Assembly: GCF_004000885.1 (NCBI RefSeq)
Contig: NZ_BIMC01000022.1
Coordinates: 1-64,000 of the forward strand
Source of the DNA: Paenibacillus glucanolyticus NBRC 15330
GTDB taxonomy: Bacteria > Bacillota > Bacilli > Paenibacillales > Paenibacillaceae
Direction of reading: 5' to 3'
DNA: 64,000 nt
Each line of letters begins with the position of its first letter. The first letter of the stretch is position 1. Made by a program: the position numbers and the translations under genes. Below, one piece after another: positions 56,652 through 64,000 of the stretch. The notes under the pieces were generated by a model, which was given only the letters and a program-made list of their open reading frames with translations, was not told where the DNA came from and ran no database searches.

Positions 56652-58490
56652 ATGAAATATCACAATTTGGAAGAGTGCATCATCGATCTGGAAAAAAACG
56701 GGCATTTAGTTCGTATACATGAAGAGGTTGACCCTCATCTTGAAATGGCAGCCATACATATGAAGGTCTACGAGGCAGGCGGCCCGGCACTGTTGTTTGA
56801 GAACGTAAAAGGTTCGAACTTCCGTGCGGTATCCAACCTGTTTGGAACGATGGAGCGCAGCAAATTCATTTTTCGGGACACGTTCGAGTCTACGCAAGAT
56901 GTCATTGCATTGCGCAATGAACCCATGAAAGCGCTCAAGAATCCTTTTAAATATGTCGGGACGGGATTAGCAGCTAAAACCGCATTGCCTCTCAAAAAAA
57001 CAACCGCCCTCCCGCAAGGGTTTCAGGAAATCCAAATCGCCGATCTGCCGCTGATCAAACATTGGAAGGACGACGGCGGCGCTTTTGTCACCTTACCACA
57101 AGTGTATTCCGAAGATCCGGAAAAACCGGGCATTATGAATTCCAATCTGGGGATGTACCGCGTCCAGCTTACAGGCAACGAATATGAAATGAACAAAGAA
57201 GTCGGCATCCATTACCAGATCCACCGCGGCATCGGCATCCATCAGGCAAAAGCAAACAAGCTGGGCCAGCCTCTTAAAGTAAGTATTTTTATAGGGGGTC
57301 CACCTGCCCACACGATATCGGCCGTGATGCCGTTGCCTGAGGGCATGAGCGAGCTTACCTTCGCGGGTTTGCTGTCAGGGCGCCATTTCCGGTACAGCTA
57401 TGTCGATGGTTATTGTATAAGCCACGATGCGGATTTTGTAATTACAGGGGAGATTCATCCCGGCGAGACCAAACCGGAAGGACCATTCGGTGATCATCTG
57501 GGCTATTACAGCCTTGTTCATCCTTTTCCTGTCATGAGAGTGCACAAGGTGTATGCCAAACAGCGGGCCATTTATCCGTTTACGGTTGTCGGCAGACCGC
57601 CGCAGGAAGATACGTCCTTTGGAGAGCTGATTCATGAGCTGACCGGCGGAGCGATTCGCCAAGAGATCCCGGGTGTCAAAGAAGTGCATGCGGTTGATGC
57701 TGCCGGGGTTCACCCCCTGCTGTTTGCCATTGGCAGCGAACGCTACACCCCCTACCAACAAGTAAAACAGCCGGCAGAGCTGCTCACGATTGCCAATCGG
57801 ATTCTAGGCACCGGCCAATTGAGTCTGGCCAAATATCTGTTCATTGCCGCTGAAGAGAAACAAGCGTTAAGCACGCACCATATCGAGGGGTTCTTGACGT
57901 ATATCTTGGAGCGCATCAATCTGCACCGGGACATCCATTTTCAGACCAATACTACAATCGATACCCTCGATTATTCCGGAACCGGACTCAATACTGGCAG
58001 CAAGGTTGTCTTTGCAGCGGTTGGGGATAAAAAAAGAGAGCTCTGCCATGAAGTGCCTGAAACCTTGAAGGATCTGCCAGGATTCTCCCCTGCCCGATTG
58101 ATCATGCCAGGCATTGTGGCTATACAGGGTTCCCCATTTACGAGTTATTCCGATGTGCAGCTGGAAATGGACGGACTAAGCGAGGCTATTCGAGCTAGAG
58201 GTCAACTCCCCTCATGTCCGATGATCATTCTATGTGATGACAGTGAATTCATGAGTGCGGCTATCAGCAATTTTCTCTGGGCGACCTTTACGCGAAGCAA
58301 CCCTTCCCATGACATTCACGGTGTGAACGGCTACTATGAGCACAAGCATTGGGGCTGCGACAATATCATTATCGATGCCCGTTCGAAACCGCATCAAGCA
58401 CCGCCCCTCATTCCGGATGCCGCAGTCGAACAACATATCAAGCGCTTGTTTACAGACGGCGGCAGTTTAAGCCGCATTCAAATACGCTAG
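56652..58490 (+). CDS. UbiD family (prenylated-FMN) decarboxylase
   Basis: 612 residues from the ATG at 56652 (GGAG 8 bases upstream); the longer frame lies partly in the upstream terminator. The N-terminal part has VYEAGGPALLFENVKG. The catalytic ELR-type region has GEIHPGETKPEGPFGDHLGYY (EGPFGDH motif), FTVVGRPPQEDTSFGELI and the Arg-rich loops around it. UbiD enzymes need prenylated FMN made by UbiX; no ubiX gene is visible here. The length, more than 100 residues over typical UbiD, resembles the longer menaquinone-pathway decarboxylases. Substrate unknown. Confidence 0.85.
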   Translation: MKYHNLEECIIDLEKNGHLVRIHEEVDPHLEMAAIHMKVYEAGGPALLFENVKGSNFRAVSNLFGTMERSKFIFRDTFESTQDVIALRNEPMKALKNPFKYVGTGLAAKTALPLKKTTALPQGFQEIQIADLPLIKHWKDDGGAFVTLPQVYSEDPEKPGIMNSNLGMYRVQLTGNEYEMNKEVGIHYQIHRGIGIHQAKANKLGQPLKVSIFIGGPPAHTISAVMPLPEGMSELTFAGLLSGRHFRYSYVDGYCISHDADFVITGEIHPGETKPEGPFGDHLGYYSLVHPFPVMRVHKVYAKQRAIYPFTVVGRPPQEDTSFGELIHELTGGAIRQEIPGVKEVHAVDAAGVHPLLFAIGSERYTPYQQVKQPAELLTIANRILGTGQLSLAKYLFIAAEEKQALSTHHIEGFLTYILERINLHRDIHFQTNTTIDTLDYSGTGLNTGSKVVFAAVGDKKRELCHEVPETLKDLPGFSPARLIMPGIVAIQGSPFTSYSDVQLEMDGLSEAIRARGQLPSCPMIILCDDSEFMSAAISNFLWATFTRSNPSHDIHGVNGYYEHKHWGCDNIIIDARSKPHQAPPLIPDAAVEQHIKRLFTDGGSLSRIQIR

Positions 58491-58541
58491 CAGCCGTAAA
58501 CGTGCTTTGAATCGTATTACCTTCAAATGAAAGCAAACCTA

Positions 58542-58587
58542 AAATGGGCTGGTCCTTAGTCATTACTGACTTTGGATCAGTCCATTT
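58542..58587. terminator. Bidirectional terminator between UbiD and AraC-type genes
   Basis: AAATGGGCTGGTCC and GGATCAGTCCATTT pair with G-U wobbles around an 18-base loop; T-rich sequence follows on the plus strand. Convergent genes end on both sides. Confidence 0.7.
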
Positions 58588-58588
58588 A

Positions 58589-60214
58589 TTATGCCAGCAC
58601 CCTCAGCACATCTTCAATCTTCTTCCCATGCGAGATCACCCCATAATTCATCCAGGTCAGAAAATCGACCTCGTACACGCAGCCGCCCTGTACAGCAGGT
58701 AGTGATTTCCATTCTGACCAGTCCAGCATACTCCGTTCCTCCCCTTCCCAGGAAGAATGACGCTTATCAAACGTAATGAACAGATGATCGGCATCCAGCA
58801 ACTTCAACCATTCCTTGGTAAGGCTGGCTATCCTGGCCCCCCGGGACAACTGCAGAACGAGTGGATGCGGGGTCAGACCAAGGTCCTTGTACAGTATAGG
58901 TCCCGTATATCCGTGATCAGGACCCGCATAGAGACTGATTCCGAGGGCTGATATTCGAAGACAAGCAACGGTCTGTGTACGGACCGATTGCCTAAGAAGC
59001 CTCTTGGCTTCGCTGGCCTTATACTCATACTGTGAAATGATATCCAACACGCGGTCCTTCCTGCCCAACAGTTCCGCCGATTTACGCAGGGTCAGACGCC
59101 AATCCTCACCCGGGTGCGGGAACTGATACGTTGGAGCCAACCGTCCCAAACCATCGTCCGACATCCAGCGTTCAAACCCGATATTTATGATAATGCAGTC
59201 AGGCTTATGACAAGACAGTACAGCAATATCCTCGTTCTCAATATCAATAACCGGGACGTGCAGCAAACCGAGGTAATCCTGCTTACCCCATCTGGAGTGT
59301 GAGCACTGCACGACCGGGGTTATTCCGAGGGCCACCAGAAAATCTTCAAGGAAAGGTGCAAACACTCGCATATTCTCCTGTCGGTAGTGGTTACGGCGAT
59401 ATTGTCCAGGAGAAACACCAACAGTTTGTTTGAAACGACGGTTAAAATAATATTCGCTGTTAAAACCGACAAACTGTGCAATGTCCAGCAGTCGGTCATC
59501 GCTTGCCAGCAGCATATCTTTTGCCCGATCTATTCGAATCCCGTTCAGATAATCGAGGGGATACTGGGTCGTAATCTCTTTGAATATACGTGTATAATGC
59601 CAGCGTGCAACATTAGCTAATTCAGCCAGTTGTTCCACGGTCCATGGGTTTGCATAATGCTCTTTCAGATGTTCAATCGATAACTCTACAGCATGACGCA
59701 TATTCAACGTGTAAGAATCGTTCTGATTCTGACGATATAGGAATAGCATGAACGCTTGAAAACAGACGGCTAATTCGAAGGATTCAAGTTCGTTACATGT
59801 ATGCCGGTGCCGATAAAGGCTTTCCAGATAGTCGATGCATTGGGAGAACGGGCGGCACAACAGTTCCCCCTGCCGCAGAGAAGATTGAGAGCTCCGTACA
59901 GGCGCAGTTTGTCCAGGGTCATCTCCCTCACTCCGCCAGAGTTCATAAGTTAAATGATAGAAACACATGCCTTCTGTTTCAGAACGGAGACGTGCTGTCG
60001 AACCGGGAGCTATCAGATAACTCTGCCCTCCACGCATAGTGAGCTCTGTTTTATCCAAGACCCATTTCCCGCTTCCGGCCGTCACGATCAGCAGCGTAAA
60101 CTCGTTGCCCTGCACGAAATCTTCCCGCCAATCGATGTACTCTGAACGAAGCTGAATATCCTTCAACACATAGAACCAAGTGGAGCGGTTTATCCTGCCG
60201 TTCTCATTCTTCAT
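58589..60214 (-). CDS. AraC regulator fused to a siderophore-binding (Btr-like) domain
   Basis: 541 residues, ATG with GGGGA 7 bases upstream. Residues 1-150 form the cupin-type ligand domain, and about 178-276 are the double helix-turn-helix (WTVEQLAELANVARWHYTR, LLDIAQFVGFNSEYYFNRRFK). About 283-541 are a periplasmic-binding-protein fold (FecB type) without a signal or lipobox. The segment FLVALGITPVVQCSHSRWGK closely matches YLLALGVTPVVQWYHPSWGK of the upstream lipoprotein. Bacillus Btr has the same layout, sensing ferric bacillibactin and activating the uptake genes. It lies 112 bases downstream of that lipoprotein gene on the same strand. Confidence 0.9.
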   Translation of the reverse strand: MKNENGRINRSTWFYVLKDIQLRSEYIDWREDFVQGNEFTLLIVTAGSGKWVLDKTELTMRGGQSYLIAPGSTARLRSETEGMCFYHLTYELWRSEGDDPGQTAPVRSSQSSLRQGELLCRPFSQCIDYLESLYRHRHTCNELESFELAVCFQAFMLFLYRQNQNDSYTLNMRHAVELSIEHLKEHYANPWTVEQLAELANVARWHYTRIFKEITTQYPLDYLNGIRIDRAKDMLLASDDRLLDIAQFVGFNSEYYFNRRFKQTVGVSPGQYRRNHYRQENMRVFAPFLEDFLVALGITPVVQCSHSRWGKQDYLGLLHVPVIDIENEDIAVLSCHKPDCIIINIGFERWMSDDGLGRLAPTYQFPHPGEDWRLTLRKSAELLGRKDRVLDIISQYEYKASEAKRLLRQSVRTQTVACLRISALGISLYAGPDHGYTGPILYKDLGLTPHPLVLQLSRGARIASLTKEWLKLLDADHLFITFDKRHSSWEGEERSMLDWSEWKSLPAVQGGCVYEVDFLTWMNYGVISHGKKIEDVLRVLA

Positions 60215-60260
60215 CTCATCTTCCCCTGACCAAGAAACTTTTTTCGAATATAGTGCAAAG

Positions 60261-60301
60261 AAACAGAAAGCTCATCCAGCGCAGCCGGCAGCTTTCTGTT
60301 T
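60261..60301 (-). terminator. Hairpin between the siderophore lipoprotein and regulator genes
   Basis: Minus strand: AAACAGAAAGCT and its exact partner AGCTTTCTGTTT flank a 17-base loop, followed by a weak CTTTGC U-run. It could lower read-through into the regulator gene rather than fully stop it. Confidence 0.6.
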
Positions 60302-60326
60302 ATATTCTAGTTTACGGACGATCTGC

Positions 60327-61304
60327 TTATTGGACAAACCATTTCAAGAGATCATCAACCTTCATCATATTAGCGGTAATTGCGCCGGATTGCCAGTGCG
60401 TCCGATTGCCTTTATAGACATGTCCATTTTTGACTGCCGGTACCGACTTCCATAGCGGGCTATCAAATACTTGCATCGCTTCTTGGTTCTCCTCCGAGTC
60501 CCATCCGCCGTTCGATGGGAATACGATGATATGATCTGCATCCAGCTCAGGAATTTTCTCTTGCGACAAAATGGCCTGATAATCGGTCATGTTTCTCACA
60601 AACGGATGAGGGATCAATCCCATCTCTTTATAGATGTTGCCGGTAAAACGGTTTTCGATACCAAACAGAGCAAGCGTCTTATCCCCGATATTCAGCCTGA
60701 GGACGGCAACGGTCTCTTCGCCAACGGCCTGTTTCAGCTTCGCTTTGGCGTCAGCGATCTTCTCATTGTACTCGTTAAGCGCACGTTCAGCTTCTTCAGG
60801 AATACCGAGCACATCCCCTATCGTTTTCAGGATTTCCGTTGGTTTCTGCAGAATGGACTCCGGCAGCCGATAGGTGGGGGCTATTTTGGAATACAGTTCA
60901 TATTTTGCTGCATCCACCGCACCGTCAACGATGATCAAATCCGGGCTTGCCTCCAGCAGCCCTTCCATGCTCCCTGTTATATCAAAGGTTGGCACATCCA
61001 GATCCAAGTAATCCTGTTTCCCCCAGCTCGGATGATACCACTGAACAACTGGCGTAACGCCGAGAGCCAAGAGATAGTCCTCCACATAAATACCCGCTAC
61101 CCGTTTCGGATTTACCGGAATTTCGACGTCGCCGAATTCATCCTTCATCACTTTGGTATCAGCCTCTGTCTGATCCATCTTATTTTGAGCCGCCTGCTTG
61201 TCCGCCGTGTCCTGCTGATTGCCGCATCCAGCCAGAACCATCATCAGTACAAGTAAAGCTATTATCCATCTGGCGCTCTTGTGATGTGTCCTTATCCCTA
61301 ACAT
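60327..61304 (-). CDS. Iron-siderophore ABC substrate-binding lipoprotein
   Basis: 325 residues from the ATG at 61304, 11 bases after GGGGAG; an ATG at 61313 is closer to the site but too close for it. The signal WIIALLVLMMVLAGCGNQQ has lipobox LAGC. VKRVAGIYVEDYLLALGV-type text and DLIIVDGAVDAAKYE belong to the FecB/TroA siderophore-binding fold. A Fur box and promoter lie upstream. Permease and ATPase genes are not in this window, so it may use a shared transporter. The next gene is the paralogous regulator. Confidence 0.88.
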   Translation of the reverse strand: MLGIRTHHKSARWIIALLVLMMVLAGCGNQQDTADKQAAQNKMDQTEADTKVMKDEFGDVEIPVNPKRVAGIYVEDYLLALGVTPVVQWYHPSWGKQDYLDLDVPTFDITGSMEGLLEASPDLIIVDGAVDAAKYELYSKIAPTYRLPESILQKPTEILKTIGDVLGIPEEAERALNEYNEKIADAKAKLKQAVGEETVAVLRLNIGDKTLALFGIENRFTGNIYKEMGLIPHPFVRNMTDYQAILSQEKIPELDADHIIVFPSNGGWDSEENQEAMQVFDSPLWKSVPAVKNGHVYKGNRTHWQSGAITANMMKVDDLLKWFVQ

Positions 61305-61332
61305 AAAAACCATTTCTCCCCTTGCCTGTTGT

Positions 61333-61347
61333 TGATAATCATTCTCA
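61333..61347. promoter_or_regulatory. Fur box
   Basis: TGATAATCATTCTCA matches TGATAATNATTATCA at 13 of 15 positions. It lies just downstream of the promoter at 61362-61390, where Fur would block transcription. Confidence 0.8.
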
Positions 61348-61361
61348 TTTCGTTCAGATAC

Positions 61362-61390
61362 ATTGTATCCCACTCAATATCACCAAACAA
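61362..61390 (-). promoter_or_regulatory. Promoter of the siderophore-binding lipoprotein gene
   Basis: Minus strand: TTGTTT (61390-61385), 17-base spacer, TACAAT (61367-61362). The -35 is weak, which fits dependence on an activator such as the Btr-like regulator. Confidence 0.55.
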
Positions 61391-61524
61391 TGCACTTTCT
61401 CAAAATATTTCTTATACAAACTCAAAAGAAAGGCCTCCTGCTAGGAGCCCCTCTTCTCTTATCCTATGAATATTAATATAATGAATAGTATTCAGACTGT
61501 TAATTTCTACCTGGGAGGGAAAGC

Positions 61525-62052
61525 ATGTTTCCACGATTAGAGACAGAACGATTGTTACTGCGAGAAATTCACCAACAGGATGCTAGGGCTCTTTATGATT
61601 GCTTCTCGAATGACGATGTTGTCCGCTACTACGGACAAGACAAGCTGACTTCCCTCGACCAAGCGCTACAGCTGGTTGATTTTTTCGCCAAAAACCATGC
61701 CGAGAAACGCGGCCTTCGATGGGGAATCGAGCTCCAAGGGACGAGCGGTTTGATCGGAACGATCGGATTTAATCTATGGTCTCCAAGGCACAAGAGGGCC
61801 GAAATCGGCTATGAACTTCATCCTGAGTTCTGGGGTCAGGGTTATGCAAGCGAAGCTGCTTCGGCCATCATTGCCTATGGGTTTCACACGCTGGATCTGT
61901 CCCGTATCGGCGCCGTTGTTTTGATCCAGAACCAGGCATCCCGGACGCTCCTAACCAAGCTCGGTTTTGAAGCGGAGGGAATTCTTCGCCGATATATTTA
62001 TCAAGACGGTGTTCCGCATGACACCCAGATGTACTCCCTATTAAGAGAGTAA
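61525..62052 (+). CDS. GNAT acetyltransferase, RimJ/RimL type
   Basis: 175 residues. MFPRLETERLLLREIHQQDA is the Acetyltransf_3 N-terminus. HPEFWGQGYASEAASAIIAYGF is the acetyl-CoA motif (GxGxAxEA type), and NQASRTLLTKLGFEAEG is the following conserved part. GGGAGG precedes the ATG. RimJ/RimL relatives acetylate N-terminal amines of ribosomal proteins or small amines; target unknown. It stands alone. Confidence 0.9.
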   Translation: MFPRLETERLLLREIHQQDARALYDCFSNDDVVRYYGQDKLTSLDQALQLVDFFAKNHAEKRGLRWGIELQGTSGLIGTIGFNLWSPRHKRAEIGYELHPEFWGQGYASEAASAIIAYGFHTLDLSRIGAVVLIQNQASRTLLTKLGFEAEGILRRYIYQDGVPHDTQMYSLLRE

Positions 62053-62092
62053 CCGGACGGGCATGATAGGGCTCCCCTATTGTCGTTACGTG

Positions 62093-62890
62093 TTATTCAT
62101 CAAGCGATTCCGAAGCATCCAGGAAGGGTTTATTTACAAAATAATACATAAAGCCCATAAGCAGCACGCCTCCAACTAAATTGCCGAGCGTCACCGGAAT
62201 CAAATTGTGCAGCACACCATCAAATGAAATCGTGCCCGGATGGTTCAGAACCAACGCAATGGCAAACGTACACATATTCGCAATGCTGTGCTCATAGCCG
62301 GAGATGAAGAAGCAGAATACAAACAGCATCATCGCGAACATTTTGGCGCCATCGCCCTTCAGTGACATGGGGATAAAAAATGCAAGGCATACGAGCCAGT
62401 TGCACAAAATCGCCCGGAAGAACAGCTGCACCATCGGGGTTGTCATTTTTTGCTCAACCACATGCAGCAGGAACCCGTTCACGGACGAATCCATAAAGAG
62501 TCCCGTCAAGAAAATCAATAACGCAAACGCGCATGCGCCCAAAATGTTCCCGATGTAACTGAAGATCCACAGTTTGACAACCTCAATCCACTTGAGCTTC
62601 TTGCGCAGAGCGGCGTACGTGTAGTAGAAGGTATTCCCGGTAAACAAATCTCCTCCCCCATACGCAATCAGAATGATGGCGGCGCCAAACGTAAGGGCAG
62701 CCATCGGGTACGTCAAGGGGGAATGCTCCAGATAAAAAAAGTTCCCTGTCTTAAACGCGACAATGACGCCAAAGCCAATGAACATACTGGCAAGCATGGA
62801 CCGTGCTAAATATCGAAGCTGGCTTTGCTTAAATATTTTGTGTTTTTTCAGAGCAAGCTGCTCCACTTTGAATAGCGATTTGGTTTCCAT
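62093..62890 (-). CDS. Formate/nitrite transporter (FNT) family channel
   Basis: 265 residues with six hydrophobic helices (for example SMLASMFIGFGVIVAF, LTFGAAIILIAYGGGDLFTGN, GNILGACAFALLIFL, GYEHSIANMCTFAIAL, LGNLVGGVLLMGFMYYF). FTGNTFYY and SGYEHSIANM contain the conserved FNT loops, including the central histidine in the second repeat. A strong AGGAGGAG site precedes the ATG. The pentameric channel passes formate or nitrite as protonated acid. No formate lyase or nitrite reductase gene is near, so the substrate is open. A nitrite role (NirC) is equally possible. Confidence 0.9.
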   Translation of the reverse strand: METKSLFKVEQLALKKHKIFKQSQLRYLARSMLASMFIGFGVIVAFKTGNFFYLEHSPLTYPMAALTFGAAIILIAYGGGDLFTGNTFYYTYAALRKKLKWIEVVKLWIFSYIGNILGACAFALLIFLTGLFMDSSVNGFLLHVVEQKMTTPMVQLFFRAILCNWLVCLAFFIPMSLKGDGAKMFAMMLFVFCFFISGYEHSIANMCTFAIALVLNHPGTISFDGVLHNLIPVTLGNLVGGVLLMGFMYYFVNKPFLDASESLDE

Positions 62891-63227
62891 AACTCCTCCT
62901 GAAGAAAGACGGTTCTATATAGATTACACGATTTTACATATAATTCATATCATCTTGAGCATTATCATATGGAAAATGCCCCGCTTATAATGAATCTTCG
63001 ATCGGCCTCATCATCTCTTTCCGCAGCCGGTGTACCCGTTTGACGTGTGGTAATCACAGCTTTCTGCAAACCAGCTTCGCTTTTGAGTATCAATTCTGAG
63101 ACTCCATCTTCATAGAATCGTAACCTAATATTTCTTCGCTTCCACTATCATGGGAGGATAAGTCCGGAATTCATGTTTGATAAACGGAGCATGTGGTAAA
63201 TACATGTTACAAAGGAGAGGATACAAC
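62891..63227. other. Intergenic region of about 337 bases
   Basis: AT-rich region between divergent genes with no supported coding frame. A TATAAT with an 18-base spacer from TTATCA lies on the plus strand near 62964-62993, but it is more than 200 bases from the next start and is uncertain. The ribosome binding site AAAGGAG for the downstream gene is at its 3' end. No riboswitch fold was recognised. Confidence 0.45.
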
Positions 63228-63824
63228 ATGAACATGAAACAGCCAGCTAAAAAAGCAATCGTCACCTTTACCATGGCAGGGGTTGTCGGCCTGAGTGCTT
63301 TGGGAGTGAATTATACCGTTTTCCCTATTCACCAAGCAGAAGCGGCCACAACGGCAAGCACCGGTAATTACGCTTCCGAACAGGCTCTTCAGAAACTCAA
63401 CAGTTTCTATAAACCCGCACTAAAGGGCCAGTTTCCTGGTTCAGTCAGCGGTTTAACAATCGGTAAAAGCACAAAGCAGGATGTTTACAAGACGATTGGC
63501 GAGCCTTCTTTACCGGGTAAGGATGCAGACGCCTTTGACTTGTACGGTGCCAACATGGGGAACCCGGGCTATGCCTTCTCCTATAAACTGAACAAAATCC
63601 GCGAGATGCGTTATTTTGGAACCAATGTGGAACGACAGACTAATATCGGCGGCATTACGATGAAGATGTTAAAGCAAAACTGGTTTGCTCCGGATGCCAC
63701 ATCCACTTTCAAAAACGGCAAGACCACTCAAACCAAACTCACCTACAATCGGGGTGATTACAAATTAGAGTTTATCTTTAACAGCAGTACGGAACTTGAC
63801 CATATGAATCTGCTGAAAAAATAA
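63228..63824 (+). CDS. YjgB-like DUF4309 secreted protein
   Basis: 198 residues from the ATG at 63228 (AAAGGAG 10 bases upstream). Residues 1-38 are a signal peptide ending AEAATT. GLTIGKSTKQDVYKTIGEP and DLYGANMGNPGYAFSYKLNKIREMRYFG match the DUF4309 family of Bacillus YjgB. It is a small exported protein whose role is unknown. Two tandem hairpins follow. Confidence 0.82.
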   Translation: MNMKQPAKKAIVTFTMAGVVGLSALGVNYTVFPIHQAEAATTASTGNYASEQALQKLNSFYKPALKGQFPGSVSGLTIGKSTKQDVYKTIGEPSLPGKDADAFDLYGANMGNPGYAFSYKLNKIREMRYFGTNVERQTNIGGITMKMLKQNWFAPDATSTFKNGKTTQTKLTYNRGDYKLEFIFNSSTELDHMNLLKK

Positions 63825-63865
63825 TGCAAAAAACCATGATTTTTTTAAAATCATGGTGATTACGT

Positions 63866-63901
63866 TAAAACCTGGTCTCTGTGAGAGTCCAGGTTTTTTC
63901 T
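63866..63901 (+). terminator. Terminator of the yjgB-like gene
   Basis: AAACCTGG-T-CTCT with AGAG-T-CCAGGTTT and six Ts. A second AT-rich hairpin (ACCATGATTTT/AAAATCATGGT) lies just before it at about 63833-63857. Confidence 0.85.
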
Positions 63902-63940
63902 TGGTTGCGTTTTCGTTTCATCGCTTAGCCTTACTTCTGC

Positions 63941-64000
63941 TTACATCAAATATTGATTCAACATGTCGTCCATCCACTCATGACTGTGTTCCAGACGTTT
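63941..64000 (-). CDS. 3' end of a minus-strand gene, partial at right edge
   Basis: Reading from the right edge on the minus strand gives 19 codons (KRLEHSHEWMDDMLNQYLM) then TAA at 63941. This looks like a genuine soluble C-terminus, but no family can be assigned from so little. Confidence 0.5.
   Translation of the reverse strand, partial: KRLEHSHEWMDDMLNQYLM

Noticed and set aside
63833..63857. AT-rich hairpin before the yjgB-like terminator as an attachment site
   Set aside because: It is a simple inverted repeat that reads as a second terminator stem; no integrase or duplicated partner is seen.

Overview
The window is a Gram-positive, endospore-forming Firmicute chromosome, most likely Paenibacillus or a close relative. 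Evidence: sporulation genes (spoVK, cotE), a Bacillus-type SOS block (lexA, yneA, ynzC), the spoVK-hflX-ynbB-glnR-glnA and cotE-mutS-mutL-miaA-hfq gene orders known from Bacillus, strong GGAGG-type ribosome binding sites, and many TTG/GTG starts. Base composition looks close to balanced. No rRNA, tRNA, CRISPR array, insertion sequence or prophage was seen. Most genes lie on the minus strand, so operons read right to left.

Layout. Positions 1-9700: a Tad/Flp-like type IV pilus or secretion locus. In transcription order it encodes a Ser/Thr kinase fused to a ParA-like domain, a CpaB-like SAF protein, two degenerate ParA/MinD-like proteins, a TadA-like ATPase with an N-terminal membrane anchor, a TadB/TadC-like membrane protein, and three small membrane-anchored pilin-like proteins. 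The last runs off the left edge. A good promoter and a long leader hairpin with a U-run precede the kinase gene. Positions 9859-15073: a tight operon of a HAD phosphatase, mutM, nfo, a cyclic-phosphate-processing receiver (cREC) protein, a thioredoxin-like protein, an ABC ATPase and an RlmM-like methyltransferase. Positions 15230-20400: RNase Z, metH, and divergent mtnD, linking methionine synthesis and salvage.

Positions 20490-24320: a lipoprotein, a HAD phosphatase, and the SOS block, where yneA and lexA diverge from a control region with five LexA boxes. Positions 24340-25700: an ECF sigma factor and a probable membrane anti-sigma factor. Positions 26390-32007: glnA, glnR, ynbB, hflX and spoVK, with a GlnR operator at the glnR promoter and a likely sigma-E promoter for spoVK. 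Positions 32090-45060: a YdcF protein, ntdP, a class A penicillin-binding protein with a long low-complexity tail, hfq, miaA, a methyltransferase, mutL, mutS, a COOH-NH2 ligase-like gene and cotE.

Positions 45189-50629: an aromatic acid exporter family protein, an NMT1/SsuA-type ABC importer and an M32 carboxypeptidase. Positions 50676-54840: an A-type Fe-S protein, a beta-carbonic anhydrase, a PadR regulator, two small conserved proteins, an acetyltransferase, a truncated AraC remnant and a DUF6809 gene. Positions 55088-63830: a TraB/GumN protein, a UbiD-family decarboxylase, an iron-siderophore pair (Fur-controlled binding lipoprotein plus an AraC regulator carrying a paralogous copy of the binding domain), an acetyltransferase, a formate/nitrite channel and a DUF4309 protein. 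The last bases hold the 3' end of another minus-strand gene.

The best candidates for something new are the kinase/ParA-equipped Tad locus with its leader hairpin, the mutM-nfo-cREC-thioredoxin operon, the amidoligase between cotE and mutS, and the regulator/receptor paralogue pair. All functions are read from sequence motifs and remembered family features. No database search was run.
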